A stretch of 49,262 bases of DNA from Coprovicinus avistercoris (lineage in GTDB: Bacteria > Actinomycetota > Coriobacteriia > Coriobacteriales > Atopobiaceae). The translations under genes were made by a program, and so were the position numbers. The notes beneath the pieces were generated by a model. The model was not told the DNA's origin, did not search any database, and saw nothing but the letters and a program-made list of their open reading frames with translations. Location: positions 1 to 49,262 of the forward strand of contig DVMQ01000013.1 of NCBI GenBank assembly GCA_018714895.1, read 5' to 3'. Below are positions 17,002-25,437 of the stretch, piece after piece (the stretch's first letter is position 1; each line of letters begins with the position of its first letter).

Positions 17002-17034
17002 GTTATCTCCTCCCTTAAAGACCTCAAGTAAGTT

Positions 17035-18675
17035 CTAGGCTTGATTCTCTCTGTCCACGAGACCGATAGCTCCATATTTTGCTCGCAGTGCAGGTTTTTC
17101 GATTTTGCCAGTCGGGTTGCGAGGTACAGGAGCAAAAAATATGCGGCGCGGACGCTTGTATCTCGGTAGACCCTGACAAAATTCGTTGATCTCTTCCTCA
17201 GTAAGTGTGTTTTCAGATTCAGGTTTAGGTTCAATAATGGCACAAGCAATCTCACCAAGGCGATTGTCAGGTACACCAATGACTGCAACATCTTTAATTG
17301 CAGGATGCGCTGCAAGATAGTCTTCGATCTGAACAGGATAGAGGTTTTCTCCGCCTGAAATAATGACGTCTTTCTTACGGTCGACAAGCCAGATGAATCC
17401 ATCTTCATCGCGACGGGCCATGTCGCCCGTAAAGAGCCATCCATCATGAAGAACCTCAGCCGTTGCCTCTGGGTTGTTGTAGTAACAACGCATGACGCCC
17501 GGCCCGTTTACTGCAAGTTCTCCAACTGTGCCTTCCTCAACATCTTTCCCATTTTCATCTACGATGCGAACCTTCCAATGCCAGCCGGGGATACCGATGG
17601 CGCCAACATGGTCGATATTATCGACACCCAAATGGACGCAGCCAGGCCCCGTTGATTCCGAAAGGCCATAATTGGTGTCGTATTGGTGATGAGGAAAGAT
17701 GTGCATCCAACGGCGAACGAGACTTTTAGGAACAGGTTGTGCGCCTATGTGCATGAGACGCCACTGGCTCAGTTGGTAATCTGCCAGATCAACATCTTTA
17801 TTTTCAATTGCAAGCAATACATCTTGTGCCCAGGGCACCAGCAGCCAAACAATCGTACATTTTTCGTCGGATATAGTGCTGAGGATTGTTTGAGGTTTTA
17901 CGCCGCGCAACAGCACTGCCTTGCCGCCAACAAAGAGGCTTCCCAACCAGTGCATAAAGGCACCTGTGTGATAGAGCGGCGGAATGCAGAGAAAGACGTC
18001 TTCATGTGATTGACTGTGGTGATGCTGCTCCATCTCAGCAGCCTGCGTAAGCGAACGATGGGCATGCAAAATCGCCTTAGGGAAGCCTGTCGTACCACTT
18101 GAAAAGTAAATAGCTGCATCTTCATCTTCGCTCAAAGGAATGTGCGGGTCAGTGCTTGCGCACAGAGCGGTGAGAAGGTGATAGTTTTCTGCAAACGTAG
18201 GGCAATCTTCACCAACATAGAGCAGAAGACGACCGCGGCTCACGGCAGGCTCTATATTTTCAATTCTGCCGGTGAATTCTGGGCCAAAAACAAGAACATC
18301 CACATCTGCCTCGTTGAGACAGAACTCAATTTCGGCAGCGGTATAACGAAAATTAAGTGGTACAACAACTGCACCACTCTTAAGAATGCCAAAATAGATT
18401 GGAATCCACTCGATTCCATTCATCAACAAGATAGCGACCTTATCACCTTTACCAACTCCTCGAGAGATCAAAAGATTGGCAAAGCGATTCGCCTTTTCAT
18501 CAAAGACTTCCCATGTTATTTCACGGCGATAAGCGCACGTTGAAGTGCTTTCGATAAGATCGTAATCCCTCCAGGTAAGGTTGCGTCTTTCGCGTACTTC
18601 AGGGTTAACCTCAACAAGAGCGCTCTCATTGGGGTATAAACGAGCATTTGCTCGCAGCATATCGGGAATGGGCAT
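17035..18675 (-). CDS. AMP-forming acyl-CoA synthetase of the ior operon
   Basis: A 546-residue class I adenylate-forming enzyme. Motifs: FSSGTTGFPK (191-200, P-loop-like), GLSESTG, GWLFTGDMARRDEDG (ribose-binding Asp), and PRNPTGKIEK with the catalytic lysine near the C-terminus. Residues 33-64 contain two similar starts, LTWRDYD and ITWEVFDE, so the N-terminal region looks duplicated or extended relative to common ligases. It is first in the operon with iorA and iorB, so its substrate is probably an aryl-acetate or a related organic acid that shares the IOR product pool. It could reclaim free arylacetate, or run in reverse to make ATP from aryl-acetyl-CoA; the sequence does not decide. AAGGAGG precedes the ATG. 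Confidence 0.88.
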   Translation of the reverse strand: MPIPDMLRANARLYPNESALVEVNPEVRERRNLTWRDYDLIESTSTCAYRREITWEVFDEKANRFANLLISRGVGKGDKVAILLMNGIEWIPIYFGILKSGAVVVPLNFRYTAAEIEFCLNEADVDVLVFGPEFTGRIENIEPAVSRGRLLLYVGEDCPTFAENYHLLTALCASTDPHIPLSEDEDAAIYFSSGTTGFPKAILHAHRSLTQAAEMEQHHHSQSHEDVFLCIPPLYHTGAFMHWLGSLFVGGKAVLLRGVKPQTILSTISDEKCTIVWLLVPWAQDVLLAIENKDVDLADYQLSQWRLMHIGAQPVPKSLVRRWMHIFPHHQYDTNYGLSESTGPGCVHLGVDNIDHVGAIGIPGWHWKVRIVDENGKDVEEGTVGELAVNGPGVMRCYYNNPEATAEVLHDGWLFTGDMARRDEDGFIWLVDRKKDVIISGGENLYPVQIEDYLAAHPAIKDVAVIGVPDNRLGEIACAIIEPKPESENTLTEEEINEFCQGLPRYKRPRRIFFAPVPRNPTGKIEKPALRAKYGAIGLVDRENQA

Positions 18676-18783
18676 TGATCCTCCTTGTGCTCTCCATAAA
18701 GAGAATAAAGCTTTCCTTGAAATAATGCTTCTCTGTTTGGATGAAGGGCGAATTTGCTCTATCTTTGTTGAGCATAGGGTAGA

Positions 18784-18801
18784 ACAGGTTTGTTAACCTG
18801 T
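18784..18801. promoter_or_regulatory. Inverted repeat ACAGGTT-TGTT-AACCTGT
   Basis: Perfect seven-base arms around a four-base spacer in the gap between the divergent ligase and deacetylase genes, 40 bases before the deacetylase ATG. The position suits an operator or the promoter region of the deacetylase gene, but no regulator is known. Confidence 0.35.
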
Positions 18802-18840
18802 GAAACTAAAGAGTATTTGGAACGGATTGAAAGAGTAAAT

Positions 18841-19782
18841 ATGAAAAAGCGGTCCATGTATGGTCCTGCTAATGGCTATGCAGCTTATTCACGAGCTACT
18901 CCAGGAGCCTATCACAAACGTTTACAGATACGAAAGCGTGCTCTTACGCGCCGTGCAGCGCTTGCCGGTGCTGGTGTTGTTGCATTAACAGCAGCTGGTA
19001 TAGCTGTGACAAAATCCGGGATTCTTACACCTATGGTTTCTGGAGTTGCCGACTCCATACCAGGCATTCCTGATGTGTCAGATGTTATTGAGCCACCTGA
19101 TCCCCGTGATAAAGAGTTTGCCGTCGATCCCTCTCGTACGGATTGGAACTATGAGAGTAACGGCAAAAAGACGCTTTATCTCACCTTTGATGATGGTCCT
19201 TCAGCTAATACCGAAGATATTCTTTCCATATTGGATACGTACGGAGCTAAAGCAACGTTTTTTGTGACAAACCAATTCCCCGATTATCTGCCGCTTATTG
19301 CAGAAGAGTATGAACGCGGCCATACCGTGGGTCTCCACTCGTATTCGCACGACTATTCGATTTATACATCTGAAGAAACGTACTTTGAAGACCTCGATAA
19401 AATTGGACAAGTGGTAAGTGAGTACATCGGTTATGTGCCACTGTTTATACGTTTCCCTGGTGGGTCTTCAAATACAATTTCGGCAAATTATTGTTCAGGC
19501 ATTATGACAACGCTTGCTCAGGCTGTTCAGGATCGTGGATACCAGTATTGGGACTGGAATAGCGATTGTGGCGATGGCGCAACCGTTACAACAGAAGAGG
19601 CCATTGCGGAGTCTCAGCAGTTTTCAGAGGAAAATCTTGTATTTCTGGCTCATGATGCTTCAGCTAAAACTTCAACCGTAGAGGCACTTCCTAGCATTAT
19701 CGAATATTTCCAAGGTCAGGGATATACGCTTGAAGCACTGACGCGTGAATCTATGGTTGATCATCACAATGTAAATAATTAG
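18841..19782 (+). CDS. Exported polysaccharide deacetylase (NodB domain)
   Basis: A 313-residue protein with a cytosolic N-terminus, a twin-arginine-like export segment (LTRRAALAGAGVVALTAAG), and a NodB catalytic domain. The metal triad and catalytic residues can be seen: TFDDGPS (catalytic and first metal Asp), GLHSYSHDY (the H-x3-H metal pair), and RFPGGSSN. The likely role is removal of acetyl groups from peptidoglycan GlcNAc or another surface polymer, which commonly gives lysozyme resistance. ATG 18841 follows a weak GAAAGAG; an in-frame TTG at 18790 is a less likely start. The enzyme acts outside the membrane. The substrate is inferred from the family. Confidence 0.88.
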   Translation: MKKRSMYGPANGYAAYSRATPGAYHKRLQIRKRALTRRAALAGAGVVALTAAGIAVTKSGILTPMVSGVADSIPGIPDVSDVIEPPDPRDKEFAVDPSRTDWNYESNGKKTLYLTFDDGPSANTEDILSILDTYGAKATFFVTNQFPDYLPLIAEEYERGHTVGLHSYSHDYSIYTSEETYFEDLDKIGQVVSEYIGYVPLFIRFPGGSSNTISANYCSGIMTTLAQAVQDRGYQYWDWNSDCGDGATVTTEEAIAESQQFSEENLVFLAHDASAKTSTVEALPSIIEYFQGQGYTLEALTRESMVDHHNVNN

Positions 19783-19802
19783 GGTATATCGGTAAAGATA
19801 TA

Positions 19803-19815
19803 GAACACATGTTCC
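19803..19815. promoter_or_regulatory. LexA-type SOS box upstream of the PcrA-like helicase
   Basis: GAACACATGTTCC fits the Gram-positive LexA/DinR consensus GAAC-RNRY-GTTYC at every base. It is 48 bases before the helicase ATG. Two TATAGT hexamers at 19835-19840 and 19841-19846 are good -10 candidates, which puts the box at or next to the -35 region, the right place for repression. Confidence 0.65.
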
Positions 19816-19863
19816 GAACCCTCTCTCCGTTCGCTATAGTTATAGTGAGCGAGGGGAGGGTGT

Positions 19864-22023
19864 ATGAGCAGTTTTCTTGAAGGTTTAAACGAAGAGCAAA
19901 AACGTGCGGTTACCACCACTGAAGGTTATGTGCGTGTTGTAGCTGGTGCTGGTTCTGGTAAAACGAGATGTCTTTCTTATCGCTTTGCCTATCTTGTAAA
20001 TGAGCTCGGCATTCTTCCCAGAAATATTCTTTGTGTTACGTTCACCAATAAAAGTGCAGCGGAAATGCGCCAGCGAATTCATAACCTCATCGGCGATAAC
20101 GATACAGGCTATGTAAATACGTTTCACGGATTTTGTGTATCTGTGCTGCAGGAAGACTCTCACGCCATCTCATATCCAAAGAGTTTTTTAGTGCTCGACA
20201 ATTCCGATGTAGATGCCATGTTGGGTATTGTGTACGCCGAGCGCGGATTAACCCTCAGAGATATGACGTATTCTCAAGCGCGTGACATGATTGAAATTCG
20301 TAAACTTTTGCGCGATCCAACCTACTATCGGGTTTTTGTAGAACTATCTCTGGAAGAGCTTCGCGACCGCTATGAACAGGCGTCCGATCCAGAGGACATT
20401 ATTTTTTGGGGATATTTGTACCAAGAGCGCAAGTGCTTCGGATTGGACTACAACGACCTTATTAAACTTACGCTTTTTATTTTTGAACGAGAGCCTGAGA
20501 TTAAGAAAAAATGGCAGCAACGTCTTGAATACATCATGATTGATGAGTTTCAGGATATTGATGCTTTGCAATATGAATTGATGGATGTCTTAAGCGGCCT
20601 ACATCACAATCTGTTTGTGGTTGGCGATCCCGATCAAACCATTTATTCCTGGCGCGGTGCCGATGTAAAGTTTCTGCTCGATTTTCCAACTCGCCATCCA
20701 GGCACTACAACCATTCTTCTTAATAAGAATTATCGTTCTACTCCTCAAATACTGTCTGTGGCTAACTCGCTCATTGAAAAAAATACTATGCGTATTGATA
20801 AAGAGCTGCAGTCCGCTTGTGATGAGGGATTACGTCCTCTTGTGAAGTATGCAAAAGATGCAAATCAAGAGGGGGTGTGGATTGCAAACCAGTGTTGCGA
20901 ACTCAACGCTGCCGGTGTTCCTTGGCGAGATATTTGTGTGCTCTATCGTGCTCACTACATAACGCGACCTATAGAAGCTGCGTTTATCCAGAAAAATGTT
21001 CCGTATCGTATCTATAGCGGAGCGCAATTTTTTGAACGTGTTGAAGTGCGCAATGCATTGGCGTATCTCAGAATGGTGGCGTATCAGGACGATCTCTCGT
21101 TTATGCGCATTGCCAACGTTCCTAAAAGAAATATCGGTGAGCAACGCATGCACTTTCTTAGAGAATTTGCACAAGGGCAGGACTGCTCACTTTTAGAGGC
21201 ATTGCGTTTATCGCTGGAAGATCCTCTTTTTAAGAGCACTGATGCGCGAGCCTTTGTGGGCCTCATTGATAAATATGCTATGGCAGCAGTAACGTTATCT
21301 ATATCGGAGCTTTTAGCGGGGCTTTTGGATGAAAGTGGATACGAAAAGGCCCTTCGTACAGAGGGTAGTCAGGAGCGACTCGATAATCTTGCAGAGTTGC
21401 GCCAGTCGATCTATGAGTATGAAACGAGCTGCGGTGAAGAGGCTACCTTGGATAGGTACCTGTCTCATATTGCTCTGCTTTCTAATGCTGATACCGCCGA
21501 TAGTGGAGATCGCGTCCGTTTTATGACTGTTCATGCTGCTAAAGGGCTTGAGTTTCCCTATGTGTTTCTTTGCGGTCTCAATGAAGGCGCTTTCCCAACA
21601 AAGCGAACTTCTACGCTTTCTGCAATGGAGGAGGAACGCAGGCTTGCATTTGTTGGTATTACCCGTGCTCAAAAGCGACTTTTTCTCTCTGAGGCATCTG
21701 GACGTTCATTTGATGGATCGCCACGCTATCCTTCACGGTTTTTACTCGATATAGATCAGAGCTTACTCGATTTTGATGAAATACCGACGGCGGGATTAAT
21801 TGAAGAAGCGCGTGCCTTCATTGTTGGACGTCAATCTGCTCTTGAATCTCTCGAGCGCGGTCCAGCTTTTCAGAAGGGGCAGCGCGTTTCCCATCGAGTA
21901 TTTGGTCTTGGAACTATTCTTGCCGTTGATGAAGGGCAGCATGCGTACGTTGTGAAATTCGATGAAATGGCAACCACACGTCATATTGCTTTTCGCGTTG
22001 CCATGGAACCTGTTGAGAAATAA
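19864..22023 (+). CDS. pcrA: PcrA/UvrD-type superfamily 1 DNA helicase
   Basis: A 719-residue ATP-dependent 3'-5' helicase. Motifs in order: Q motif LNEEQKRAV (8-16), Walker A GAGSGKT (28-34), Ia VTFTNKSAAEMRQR, II IDEFQD (226-231), III GDPDQTIYSWRGA (254-266), IV LNKNYRS, V VRFMTVHAAKGLEFPYVF, and VI EERRLAFVGITRA. The last 45 residues (GQRVSHRVFGLGTILAV...) form the Tudor-like C-terminal domain of PcrA that contacts RNA polymerase. Expected roles are nucleotide excision repair, removal of stalled polymerase and plasmid replication. GAGGGGAGGG precedes the ATG, and a matching SOS box suggests DNA-damage induction. Confidence 0.93.
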   Translation: MSSFLEGLNEEQKRAVTTTEGYVRVVAGAGSGKTRCLSYRFAYLVNELGILPRNILCVTFTNKSAAEMRQRIHNLIGDNDTGYVNTFHGFCVSVLQEDSHAISYPKSFLVLDNSDVDAMLGIVYAERGLTLRDMTYSQARDMIEIRKLLRDPTYYRVFVELSLEELRDRYEQASDPEDIIFWGYLYQERKCFGLDYNDLIKLTLFIFEREPEIKKKWQQRLEYIMIDEFQDIDALQYELMDVLSGLHHNLFVVGDPDQTIYSWRGADVKFLLDFPTRHPGTTTILLNKNYRSTPQILSVANSLIEKNTMRIDKELQSACDEGLRPLVKYAKDANQEGVWIANQCCELNAAGVPWRDICVLYRAHYITRPIEAAFIQKNVPYRIYSGAQFFERVEVRNALAYLRMVAYQDDLSFMRIANVPKRNIGEQRMHFLREFAQGQDCSLLEALRLSLEDPLFKSTDARAFVGLIDKYAMAAVTLSISELLAGLLDESGYEKALRTEGSQERLDNLAELRQSIYEYETSCGEEATLDRYLSHIALLSNADTADSGDRVRFMTVHAAKGLEFPYVFLCGLNEGAFPTKRTSTLSAMEEERRLAFVGITRAQKRLFLSEASGRSFDGSPRYPSRFLLDIDQSLLDFDEIPTAGLIEEARAFIVGRQSALESLERGPAFQKGQRVSHRVFGLGTILAVDEGQHAYVVKFDEMATTRHIAFRVAMEPVEK

Positions 22024-22050
22024 AACAATGCTATTCAGGAGGAGATATAT

Positions 22051-22824
22051 ATGACTGAGAAGAATGATCAATCGAATAGCGATCAGGAGATGTTGGAGCG
22101 CACCTATTATCGAGGTCCCGTTATCATGCGCGGTCCCATGATTCCTACGGATACTACCACAGGCAATCTCCTTGCATCAGAAAGCTCAAACGACTGGCTC
22201 CATATGGATCCATGGCGCGTTCTTCGTATTCAAGCTGAATTTGTTGATGGTTTTGGTGCTTTAGCTGAAGTTGGGCCGGCTGTTGTTGTCTTTGGCTCTG
22301 CCCGGACTGATCGTAGCGATCCGATGTATCAAGCAGCTCGCAAGGTGGGAAATCTTCTTGCGCAACATGGAATTGCAACGATCACGGGTGGCGGACCAGG
22401 CATTATGGAGGCAGCAAATCGTGGTGCATCTGAGGGCGGAGGAGCATCCATTGGTCTGGGTATTGAGTTGCCTCATGAACAAGGTCTTAATAAATGGGTT
22501 AACCTCGGCATGTCATTCCGGTATTTCTTTGTTCGTAAGACTATGTTTGTGAAATATTCCAGCGGCGCTATCGTTTTTCCAGGAGGTTTTGGAACCCTTG
22601 ATGAGCTGTTCGAATTACTTACTCTGGTACAGACGCATAAAATTACGCGCACGCCTGTTGCGCTTGTAGGAACAGCGTACTGGCAAGGTCTTTTCAACTG
22701 GATCGAAGGAACATTACTTTCAGAGGGTATGATTTCTGATCTTGATAAAGACCTCGTTTGTATTACTGATGATGTTGAAGAAGCGTTTTCTGTTGCAACG
22801 AGCGCGTTCAGCGATCAGCTGTAA
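22051..22824 (+). CDS. LOG-family (TIGR00730) Rossmann-fold protein
   Basis: A 257-residue protein with the two signature motifs of the LOG (lysine decarboxylase-like) family: GGGPGIMEAANRGASEGGG and PGGFGTLDELFE. Members with these motifs hydrolyse cytokinin-type or ordinary nucleoside 5'-monophosphates to base and ribose-5-phosphate. The first 60 residues are a poorly conserved extension. AGGAGGAG precedes the ATG, and the gene follows the helicase by 27 bases. The old name lysine decarboxylase is misleading: there is no PLP site. The natural substrate in a bacterium of this kind is not known. Confidence 0.9.
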   Translation: MTEKNDQSNSDQEMLERTYYRGPVIMRGPMIPTDTTTGNLLASESSNDWLHMDPWRVLRIQAEFVDGFGALAEVGPAVVVFGSARTDRSDPMYQAARKVGNLLAQHGIATITGGGPGIMEAANRGASEGGGASIGLGIELPHEQGLNKWVNLGMSFRYFFVRKTMFVKYSSGAIVFPGGFGTLDELFELLTLVQTHKITRTPVALVGTAYWQGLFNWIEGTLLSEGMISDLDKDLVCITDDVEEAFSVATSAFSDQL

Positions 22825-23085
22825 ATTTTGTTCGCTTTGGACGTTGTTTACGAACGTGGACTGTAAGCTACCTGTTCTCTTTTTGTCATAATGTGGCAAA
22901 AAGATGTAGGAGTAGACGCACCATCCGTTTATATCTATGAAAATACCGTCTATCAGTGATTAAGCACCGTGTGCCGAAATCTTTGCCATGGTATTCTGTC
23001 ACTGGTTTGCCAGTGGTTTGCATGCGCATTGGCAATTATCTGGTGCCTATGCACATGCTTAATGGATATGTGAGGAGTAGGATTC

Positions 23086-23589
23086 ATGTCGCTTCTTGTA
23101 GTTCTTGTTCGCCATGGCATGGCAGAACCTGCAACCGAAGAGGTAACTGATGAATTTCGTATGCTCACCAATGATTGCCGTGAAGCGCTGCGGGAGTCTT
23201 TTTCCCAGACATTTTCAACATTGCGTGTTCCCGATCGTACAGAGGCTTGGATTAGTCCTGCGCAGCGTGCAAGGGAAACTGCTCATCTCGTTATGTCTGC
23301 AACAGGATGCAATCTTTCTAATCTCAATCGCCCGCTCTATGAGCAGAATATAGATGAGCTTCTACGCTCACTTTCCCAGACAGATAATGAGTGCACCATT
23401 GTGGTGGGTCATATTCCTTCACTCGAGCGCGTTTGCGAACGGCTCTGCGGTGAAAAATTCCATTTTTATCCAGGCGCGGTGTGCGCCATTGAGATACCCG
23501 ATGAAGCTCGTCGTGTTATCGCAGATGCCCGTCGCCCTGTGGGAAAACTCATCACCTTTGTTCAAGGTCCTCTTGCTGAGGCATGCTAG
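23086..23589 (+). CDS. sixA: SixA-type phosphohistidine phosphatase
   Basis: A 167-residue member of the histidine phosphatase superfamily. The catalytic RHG is at residues 9-11 (VLVRHGMAEP), arginine is in SPAQRARETAHLV, and the second catalytic histidine is in VVGHIPSLERV. Size and the lack of a cap domain fit SixA, which removes phosphate from phosphohistidine in signalling or PTS proteins. GAGGAG lies ten bases before the ATG. A second, unrelated-length histidine phosphatase follows about 100 bases later. The substrate protein is not indicated by the neighbours. Confidence 0.85.
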   Translation: MSLLVVLVRHGMAEPATEEVTDEFRMLTNDCREALRESFSQTFSTLRVPDRTEAWISPAQRARETAHLVMSATGCNLSNLNRPLYEQNIDELLRSLSQTDNECTIVVGHIPSLERVCERLCGEKFHFYPGAVCAIEIPDEARRVIADARRPVGKLITFVQGPLAEAC

Positions 23590-23693
23590 CTTAAAGCCTT
23601 GTGCTCATATAAGATAGCTTTGCTAAGGTGAAGAGGAACGATTTTTCACTTCATATCTGCTAGAAGTATTTGATGATGAAGAGGGTTATTGCT

Positions 23694-24302
23694 GTGACAA
23701 AGAGACTGTACCTTATGCGTCATGCTGAAACACAGTTTAATCTGCGCTATCTTTTTCAGGGTTGGTGTGATTCCTCGCTTACTCAGCGTGGTAGAGCTCA
23801 AGCTCGGATTGCCGGGCAGTATTTCGTTGAAGAACAGATTCCTCTTGATCATGCATATTCCTCAGACCTTCGTCGAGCAAGTGAAACGTGCGAGCTTGCG
23901 GTAGGAGAGGTGCTTCCGCACGATCAGCTTGCTGGTTTGCGTGAATGGAACTTTGGGGCTTTCGAAGGCACAAGTGGCGTGAATTTTCCTGTTCAATTTC
24001 CTTATGGGGATTTCTTTGGTGCTTTTGGCGGGGAGACACAAGAAGAACTTGAGGCGAGAGTAATTGCAACGCTTCAGGATATTATGGAACGCCCTGCTCA
24101 TAGCAATGTGCTTGCGGTATCAAGTGGAGATGTTTGTACGCTCTTCTGCAATTTACAGGCTGATCACAGTCCGGTTCAGATTGACAAGCGCGCCCCAAAC
24201 TGCGGTATCTATGTATACGATTATGATGAGGGCATTTTTTCTTGTCAGGGGCTTATTGAGCCTGATTTTTCCTCGCTTGGACCAGCACCTGATCATATCT
24301 AA
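23694..24302 (+). CDS. Histidine phosphatase family protein (phosphoglycerate-mutase-like)
   Basis: With GTG 23694 as start the product is MTKRLYLMRHAETQFN..., 202 residues, the usual family start, and GAGGG lies at good spacing. In-frame ATGs at 23673 and 23676 would add a few residues. RHAET gives the phospho-accepting His, SSDLRRASETCE the arginine, REWNFGAFEG the Glu of the PhoE/GpmB subgroup, and VSSGDVCTLF takes the place of the usual V-x-H-G segment. That second histidine appears to be replaced by Ser-Gly-Asp, which is odd for an active phosphatase. It may be a phosphosugar phosphatase or a degenerate member. Confidence 0.85.
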   Translation: MTKRLYLMRHAETQFNLRYLFQGWCDSSLTQRGRAQARIAGQYFVEEQIPLDHAYSSDLRRASETCELAVGEVLPHDQLAGLREWNFGAFEGTSGVNFPVQFPYGDFFGAFGGETQEELEARVIATLQDIMERPAHSNVLAVSSGDVCTLFCNLQADHSPVQIDKRAPNCGIYVYDYDEGIFSCQGLIEPDFSSLGPAPDHI

Positions 24303-24421
24303 CAAACAATAATTGACCCCTCGCGGAGATTATTCACAGAGACAGGATTTCCATGCGATACTGCATGGTATTGCATTCATGCTGTGCACCTCATAATTAT
24401 GTGGCATAGGGGGGCTCAATT

Positions 24422-25030
24422 ATGTGGTCAAAGCTGACATATCTATTTGGCGGTCCTTTTGATGCGTCACTTGGCTTGTTTCTTATTATTGGCGGATTTG
24501 TATTTTGTCTTGCCGCAATAGCATTACCGTTCTTTGGTCTCTGGAGCCTCTTCGGAAAGTGCGGAATTGAGCGGTGGCGTGGACTTGTACCTTTCTACAA
24601 CGTTTGGATGCTTACTCGTCTCACCTGTGGAAAGAGTCTTCTTTTCTGGGTTCAGCTTGCTTTACAGGCGCTCTGCTTTTTGACCGCTCTGGTGTTTGAA
24701 TTTGGAGCGCTCAAGTTACCGCTGACGGTGCTTTTCTTTGTAGCACAAGCTCTCGTGGGCGTCCTAATTGGGCTTGCGGTATCGCGGTCGTTTGGAAGTG
24801 GTCCTGGATTTGGCGTGGGGATTGGGCTGCTCCCCTCGGTATTTCTCTTTATTCTTGGTCTCGATAAGACTGAGTATTTAGGACCTGAAATCACAACGTA
24901 TTTTGCTGAAAGCGCAGAAAATGATGAAACTGAGGCATCGCCTGATTCTGACGATGACTCAAAGACGCCTCAAAAATCTGAAGAACAGCACGTGGACAAT
25001 GATGCAGAAACCCAGGATGCTGAGAAGTAA
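24422..25030 (+). CDS. Small multi-pass membrane protein (DUF5684-like)
   Basis: A 202-residue protein with four hydrophobic segments (about 19-43, 74-90, 97-122 and 128-146) and a conserved-looking loop GIERWRGLVPFYNVWML, recalling DUF5684-type proteins and the membrane parts of some signal-peptidase-like proteins. No catalytic Ser/Lys dyad is visible. The last 45 residues are acidic and rich in Asp, Glu, Ser and Gln, probably disordered. It ends 13 bases before the convergent MGMT-like gene. No function can be given. Confidence 0.75.
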   Translation: MWSKLTYLFGGPFDASLGLFLIIGGFVFCLAAIALPFFGLWSLFGKCGIERWRGLVPFYNVWMLTRLTCGKSLLFWVQLALQALCFLTALVFEFGALKLPLTVLFFVAQALVGVLIGLAVSRSFGSGPGFGVGIGLLPSVFLFILGLDKTEYLGPEITTYFAESAENDETEASPDSDDDSKTPQKSEEQHVDNDAETQDAEK

Positions 25031-25043
25031 CTTAAGAGACGTC

Positions 25044-25352
25044 CTATAGTTCCCAGGCACAGGTTTTCATCTCTACTTTACCTTCATCGGTAAAGATAAC
25101 CCCTTCTGATTCTAGAAGGCGTCTTTGTTCATCCGGCCCACCAAAAGCAAAGCCCGGAGCTGTTGACCCGTCTTTAAAAACAACCCGATGGCAGGGGATA
25201 ATGCCTGGTTCGGGATTTGAATGCAGTGCGAATCCAACAAAGCGTGCACAACGGGGAGCATTAATAAGTCGCGCAATTTGCCCATAGGTGGCTACTTTTC
25301 CTCGCGGTATTTGTTTGACAACCTCATAAACTCGCTCATTGAAGCTTCCCAT
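25044..25352 (-). CDS. MGMT-like methyltransferase domain protein
   Basis: A 102-residue stand-alone DNA-binding domain of the Ada/O6-methylguanine methyltransferase family: VYEVVKQIPRGKVATYGQIARLI is the winged helix with the recognition helix and Tyr, and IPCHRVV holds the active cysteine C54. Alkyltransferase-like proteins have the same size but usually replace this Cys by Trp or Ala; here the Cys is kept, so real alkyl transfer is possible. The N-terminal domain of full-length Ogt is missing. The gene reads divergently from nudC, and the first bases of the two transcripts may overlap. Confidence 0.88.
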   Translation of the reverse strand: MGSFNERVYEVVKQIPRGKVATYGQIARLINAPRCARFVGFALHSNPEPGIIPCHRVVFKDGSTAPGFAFGGPDEQRRLLESEGVIFTDEGKVEMKTCAWEL

Positions 25353-25437
25353 GCCAGCTCGATTCGTTAGAGTTGTTACGGTTTTCGTATTGAGTGTACT
25401 CTGCTTGCTGAGCCAGGTGTTGTGTGAGGGGAATGTA

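Noticed and set aside
22879..22903. CTTTTTGTC/GGCAAAAAG hairpin as terminator after the LOG gene
   Set aside because: No U-rich tract follows on either strand; weak AT stem likely to occur by chance.
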